Source of the DNA: Bradyrhizobium yuanmingense
GTDB taxonomy: Bacteria; Pseudomonadota; Alphaproteobacteria; Rhizobiales; Xanthobacteraceae
Direction of reading: 5' to 3'
DNA: 64,000 nucleotides
Assembly (NCBI RefSeq): GCF_900094575.1
Contig: NZ_FMAE01000012.1
Location: 62,001-126,000, forward strand
The notes under the pieces: generated by a model
Seen by the model: the letters and a program-made list of their open reading frames with translations, nothing else
What the model was told of the DNA's origin: nothing
Databases searched by the model: none
Program-made: the position numbers and the translations under genes
Shown: positions 60,438-64,000 of the stretch, in pieces
How positions within the stretch are numbered: position 1 is the stretch's first letter
Layout of the letters: every line of letters starts with the position of its first letter

Positions 60438-61331
60438 ATGAACACCGCCTTCCTCATCCAGCTCCTGGTCAACGGCCTCGTGGTCGGCACGCTCTATGGC
60501 GTAGTCGCGATGTCGTTCGTGCTGATCTACAAGGCGACGCAGGTCGTCAACTTCGCGCAAGGTGAATTGCTGCTGGTCGGCGCCTGGGTGTGCTGGGCCT
60601 TGCTGGCGAAATACCAGGTGCCGTTCTGGATCGGCATGCCGATCACGCTGGTGTTCATGTTCGTGTTCGGCATCGCGGTGCAGGTGCTGATCCTGCGGCC
60701 GATGATCGGCGAGCCCATCATCTCGGTGATCATGGTGACGATCGGCCTCTCCACCGTGCTGCAGGCGACGCTGAAATGGATGTTCGGCGTCAATCCGCAG
60801 CCGTTCCCGCGCGTGTTCGAGAGCCAGTCGGTCGACCTGTTCGGACTGCAGATCCAGACCGTCTACGTCATGAGCCTCGTGGTGTCGGTCGCGATGATGA
60901 TCGGCATGGCCTGGTTCTTCCGCGCGTCGAAGTACGGCCTTGCGATGCGCGCCACCGCGTTCAACCAGCAGGTGGCGCAGTCGCTCGGCATTTCCGTCAA
61001 GAGCGTGTTCGCGATGGCCTGGGCAATCTCGGCGACCGTCTCGGCGGTCGCCGGCGTCGTCGTCGCCGTCGTCAATGGCGTGTCCTCGGGCCTTGCTGCC
61101 TACGGCATCAAGGTGTTTCCGGCGGCGATCCTCGGCGGGCTCGATTCCGTCGGCGGCGCGGTGCTCGGCGGCATCATCATCGGGCTTTTGGAGAACGTCG
61201 CCCAATATGTCGACAGCGAGTATCTGCACTGGGGCAATCTCTACGAGATCGCGCCGTTCTACGTTCTCATCATCGTGCTGATGATCAAGCCCTACGGCCT
61301 GTTCGGCACCCACGACATCGAGCGGATCTGA
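60438..61331 (+). CDS. Branched-chain-type ABC transporter permease (LivH-like)
   Basis: A 297-aa permease with about eight helices and the LivH signature TQVVNFAQGELLLVGAWVCW, KYGLAMRATAFNQQVAQSLG in the coupling loop and IKVFPAAILGGLDSVGGAVL. It is 3 nt upstream of the LivM-like start. Confidence 0.93.
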   Translation: MNTAFLIQLLVNGLVVGTLYGVVAMSFVLIYKATQVVNFAQGELLLVGAWVCWALLAKYQVPFWIGMPITLVFMFVFGIAVQVLILRPMIGEPIISVIMVTIGLSTVLQATLKWMFGVNPQPFPRVFESQSVDLFGLQIQTVYVMSLVVSVAMMIGMAWFFRASKYGLAMRATAFNQQVAQSLGISVKSVFAMAWAISATVSAVAGVVVAVVNGVSSGLAAYGIKVFPAAILGGLDSVGGAVLGGIIIGLLENVAQYVDSEYLHWGNLYEIAPFYVLIIVLMIKPYGLFGTHDIERI

Positions 61332-61334
61332 TCC

Positions 61335-62408
61335 ATGGCCGGCCCTGCCCTCATTCCCGCTGGTGATTTCCGCACCACTTACGCCGCGGACACCACGATC
61401 TTCCCGACCACCACCAGCCGCAACTTCGCGATTCTGGGCGTCGCGCTGCTCTGCCTCGCGCCGCAACTCTTCAGCGGCTACTGGCTCAGCATTTTGATCC
61501 AGATCGGCATCTTCTCGATCGCGGCGCTCGGCCTCAATATCCTGGTCGGCTTCACCGGCCAGATCTCGATCGGACACGCGGCCTTCTTCCTGCTCGGCGC
61601 CTTCACCTCGGCCTACATCTCCAATAATGCGCCGATCCCGGTGTTCTTCGCGATCCCGCTCGCGGGACTCGTGACGGCGCTGGTTGGGTTGATCTTCGGC
61701 ATCCCCGCGGCGCGGCTGAAGGGACTCTACCTCGTCATTGCAACGCTGGCCGCGCAATACATCCTGCTCGACTTCTTCTCGCGCGCCGAGTGGTTCTCCG
61801 GCGGCTCGGTGCCGGCGAGCGCCGAGCCGTTCTCGATCTTCGGCTACACGCTGCGGGGCGACCGGCAATATTTCTACGTCGTGCTGGCCTATGTGCTCTT
61901 GAGCTACATCCTCGTCACCAACCTGATGCGCACGCGCGATGGCCGCGCGCTGGTGGCGATCCGCGACCATTATCTCTCCGCCGAGATCATGGGCATCAAC
62001 CTCACCAGGTACCGCACGCTGTCGTTCGGTCTCGCCGCCTTCTTCGCCGGCATCGCGGGCGCGCTCTACGCGCACTATCAGCTCGTGGTCTCCCAGGAAG
62101 GCTTCGGCATCGAGCGCTCAATACTGTTCCTGGCCATGATCATCATCGGCGGCACCGGCTCGATCATGGGCACGCTGATGGGCACCGCCTTCGTGGTGCT
62201 GCTGCCCGAGGCGATGGAGTTCATCAGCCATCATTTGAAGGGCGGCGCGATCGACAAGGCGCTCTCGCTTAACACCAACATCACCTTTCTGCGAGAGATC
62301 GCGATCGGGGTGATCATCATCGCATTCCTGATGTTCGAGCCCGATGGGCTCGCGCATCGCTGGCGACAGATCAAGGCGTATTGGAAACTCTACCCGTTCT
62401 CGCATTGA
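61335..62408 (+). CDS. Branched-chain-type ABC transporter permease (LivM-like)
   Basis: A 357-aa permease with about ten helices. LVGFTGQISIGHAAFFLLGA is the LivM signature and VAIRDHYLSAEIMGINLTRY the coupling loop. The N-terminal ~35 residues before the first helix are longer than usual and mostly polar. It is third in the transport module, between the LivH-like and binding-protein genes. Confidence 0.93.
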   Translation: MAGPALIPAGDFRTTYAADTTIFPTTTSRNFAILGVALLCLAPQLFSGYWLSILIQIGIFSIAALGLNILVGFTGQISIGHAAFFLLGAFTSAYISNNAPIPVFFAIPLAGLVTALVGLIFGIPAARLKGLYLVIATLAAQYILLDFFSRAEWFSGGSVPASAEPFSIFGYTLRGDRQYFYVVLAYVLLSYILVTNLMRTRDGRALVAIRDHYLSAEIMGINLTRYRTLSFGLAAFFAGIAGALYAHYQLVVSQEGFGIERSILFLAMIIIGGTGSIMGTLMGTAFVVLLPEAMEFISHHLKGGAIDKALSLNTNITFLREIAIGVIIIAFLMFEPDGLAHRWRQIKAYWKLYPFSH

Positions 62409-62450
62409 GCACGGCTACTTCACTTAAACGATAACAGGAGGAACCAACCC

Positions 62451-63734
62451 ATGAAGACCAAATCGCTTTTAAGCACCGCGTCGCTCGCGTTTGCGATCGC
62501 TGGTTTTGCGGCCAGTGCGCAGGCCCAGATCGCCGTCGGCCATCTCGCCGACTACTCCGGTGCGACGTCGGACGTTGGCACGCCCTACGGCCAGGCCGTC
62601 GCCGACACCTTTGCCTGGATCAACAAGAACGGCGGTATCGGCGGCAAGCAGGTCAACCTCGATACCAACGACTACGGCTATCAGGTGCCGCGCGCGATCG
62701 CGCTCTACAAGAAGTGGTCGGCGCCGGACGGCAAGGTTGCAACGATCATGGGCTGGGGTACCGCCGATACCGAAGCGCTGACCGGCTTTGTCGCGCAGGA
62801 CAAGATTCCCTATATCTCCGCCTCCTACGCGGCGGCGCTGACCGATCCGGAAGGCGTGAGCGGCAAGGCCAAACCCGCGCCCTACAACTTCTTCTACGGC
62901 CCGAGCTATTCGGACGCGATGCGGGCATTGGTGACCTGGGCGGCGGAAGACTGGAAGGCCAAGGGCAAGAGCGGTAAGCCGAAATTCGTCCATATGGGCG
63001 GCAATCATCCGTACCCGAACGCGCCGAAGGCCGCCGGCGAGGCGATCGCCAATGAGCTCGGCTTCGAAGTGCTGCCGCCGATCGTGTTCGCGCTGACGCC
63101 CGGCGATTACTCCGCGCAATGCCTCAGCCTGAAGAGCTCCGGCGCCAACTACGCCTATCTCGGCAACACCGCAGCCTCGAACATCTCCGTGCTCAAGGCC
63201 TGCAAGACCGCCGGCGTGGACGTGCAGTTCCTCGGCAATGTCTGGGGCATGGACGAGAACGCCGCCAAGACTGCGGCTGACGCCGCCGACGGCGTCGTCT
63301 TCCCGCTACGCACGGCCGTAACCTGGGGCGGCAACGCGCCAGGCATGAAGACGGTGATGGAAATCTCGAAAATATCGGATGCAAGCGGCAAGGCCTATCG
63401 ACCGGTGCACTATATCGCAGGCGTCTGTAGCGCTCTCTACGCCAGGGAAGCGCTCGACTGGGCCGCCAAGAACGGAGGTGCCACCGGTGAGAACGTCGCC
63501 AAGGGCTTCTACCAGAAGAAGGACTGGGTGCCGGCCGGCATGGACGGCGTCTGCAATCCCTCGACCTGGACCAACAAGGACCATCGCGGCACCCTCAAGG
63601 TCGATCTCTATCGCACCAAGGTCTCCGGTTCGACCAATGCCGACCTGAACGACCTGATGGCCAACGGCACGATCAAGCTCGAGAAGGTCAAGACCGTCGA
63701 GCTGCCGCGCAAGCCGGAATGGCTGGGGTGGTGA
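62451..63734 (+). CDS. ABC transporter substrate-binding protein, branched-chain type
   Basis: A 427-aa periplasmic receptor: signal peptide MKTKSLLSTASLAFAIAGFA then ASAQAQ, followed by IAVGHLADYSGATSDVGTPY and a type I binding fold (GGIGGKQVNLDTNDYGYQVP). It differs clearly from the receptor at 49773, so the two transporters should have different ligands. AGGAGG precedes ATG 62451 with good spacing. Confidence 0.92.
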   Translation: MKTKSLLSTASLAFAIAGFAASAQAQIAVGHLADYSGATSDVGTPYGQAVADTFAWINKNGGIGGKQVNLDTNDYGYQVPRAIALYKKWSAPDGKVATIMGWGTADTEALTGFVAQDKIPYISASYAAALTDPEGVSGKAKPAPYNFFYGPSYSDAMRALVTWAAEDWKAKGKSGKPKFVHMGGNHPYPNAPKAAGEAIANELGFEVLPPIVFALTPGDYSAQCLSLKSSGANYAYLGNTAASNISVLKACKTAGVDVQFLGNVWGMDENAAKTAADAADGVVFPLRTAVTWGGNAPGMKTVMEISKISDASGKAYRPVHYIAGVCSALYAREALDWAAKNGGATGENVAKGFYQKKDWVPAGMDGVCNPSTWTNKDHRGTLKVDLYRTKVSGSTNADLNDLMANGTIKLEKVKTVELPRKPEWLGW

Positions 63735-63758
63735 GCCCTGCTTTCACCACGCGAACAC

Positions 63759-63880
63759 TGTCATCCCTCGCGTTGTGCGCAATTGCGCACCTGGGCGGGG
63801 GATCCAGTACGCTGCGGCTTCTCGATGAATCTCAGGCGCCTCTGGAATACTGGGTCGCCCGGTCAAGCCGGGCGATGACA
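63759..63880. repeat. Inverted repeat with GTGCGCAATTGCGCAC palindrome
   Basis: TGTCAT (63759-63764) pairs with ATGACA (63875-63880), and GCCCGGTCAAGCCGGGC (63857-63873) forms an inner hairpin. GTGCGCAATTGCGCAC (63775-63790) is a perfect 16-bp palindrome. It lies between the binding protein and the last ATPase gene. Confidence 0.75.
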
Positions 63881-63895
63881 GCGGAGTTTTGAAGC

Positions 63896-64000
63896 ATGAC
63901 CGACACCCTCGAAGCATCCCGCGCCAGGCCAACCGCCGTGGAGTCCGCTCCCCTCCTCGCCGTGCGCAACATCGAGGTCGTCTATGACGATGTGATCCTG
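63896..64000 (+). CDS. Branched-chain-type ABC transporter ATPase (LivF-like), partial
   Basis: Only the first 35 codons are present; the gene runs off the right edge. The frame starts MTDTLEASRARPTAVESAPL and then LLAVRNIEVVYDDVIL, which is the first strand of an ABC ATPase. As the operon already has a LivG-like ATPase but no LivF, this should be the LivF partner. Confidence 0.8.
   Translation, partial: MTDTLEASRARPTAVESAPLLAVRNIEVVYDDVIL

Noticed and set aside
60429..62075. 548-codon minus-strand open frame across the second permease genes
   Set aside because: Shadow; extremely Arg/Glu/Asp/His-rich, and both permeases on the plus strand have intact signatures.

Overview
The window looks like ordinary chromosome from an alphaproteobacterium of the Bradyrhizobium/Nitrobacteraceae type. 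This is inferred from the high GC, the gene repertoire (phasin plus orphan ParA, many branched-chain-type ABC transporters, DUF1127, CHRD protein) and several intergenic inverted-repeat families that recur here and resemble those common in Bradyrhizobium genomes. I saw no rRNA, convincing tRNA, IS element, prophage or CRISPR array.

Layout. 0-10.6 kb is a mixed region: a hybrid histidine kinase whose membrane domain matches plant ethylene receptors, a stand-alone Lrp-type ligand-binding domain, two c-type cytochromes, a CHRD protein, a PLP-dependent sulfur amino acid enzyme, a lone molybdenum hydroxylase large subunit, small proteins of unknown role, and a tiny ORF with its own ribosome site and terminator. 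10.6-31.6 kb is an envelope polysaccharide/LPS region: murJ, an aminotransferase/dehydrogenase pair for an amino-uronic sugar, manC, lpsL, a flippase-like membrane protein, a WecA-type initiating transferase facing a reductase and a CapD/WbpM-type dehydratase (probably a QuiNAc-type O-antigen start), an O-antigen ligase, hldE, hldD, waaF, a glycosyltransferase, galE and an MsbA-like exporter.

31.6-40.1 kb is accessory metabolism: a fumarylacetoacetase-fold enzyme, a His-tailed Spy-like protein, an LpxO-like hydroxylase, LysR/SDR/tautomerase (the SDR lacks the catalytic tyrosine), an overlapping ParA-phasin pair, and a Baeyer-Villiger-type monooxygenase. 40.3-52.7 kb is nearly all minus strand and centres on methyl/one-carbon metabolism: an HTH-methyltransferase fusion, metK and ahcY; then a complete branched-chain-type ABC transporter whose last gene is a MetE-like methyltransferase; and purU. 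A promoter overlapped by a palindrome sits upstream of the binding-protein gene.

52.9-64 kb holds a HemD-like protein, an MFS transporter, a DoxX-like protein, DUF4287 and an AraC regulator. A Crp/Fnr regulator is then divergent from a second branched-chain-type ABC operon that contains an acyl-CoA synthetase, so it probably imports and activates an organic acid. The last gene of that operon runs off the right edge. All functional calls come from reading protein motifs and context; no database search was run.
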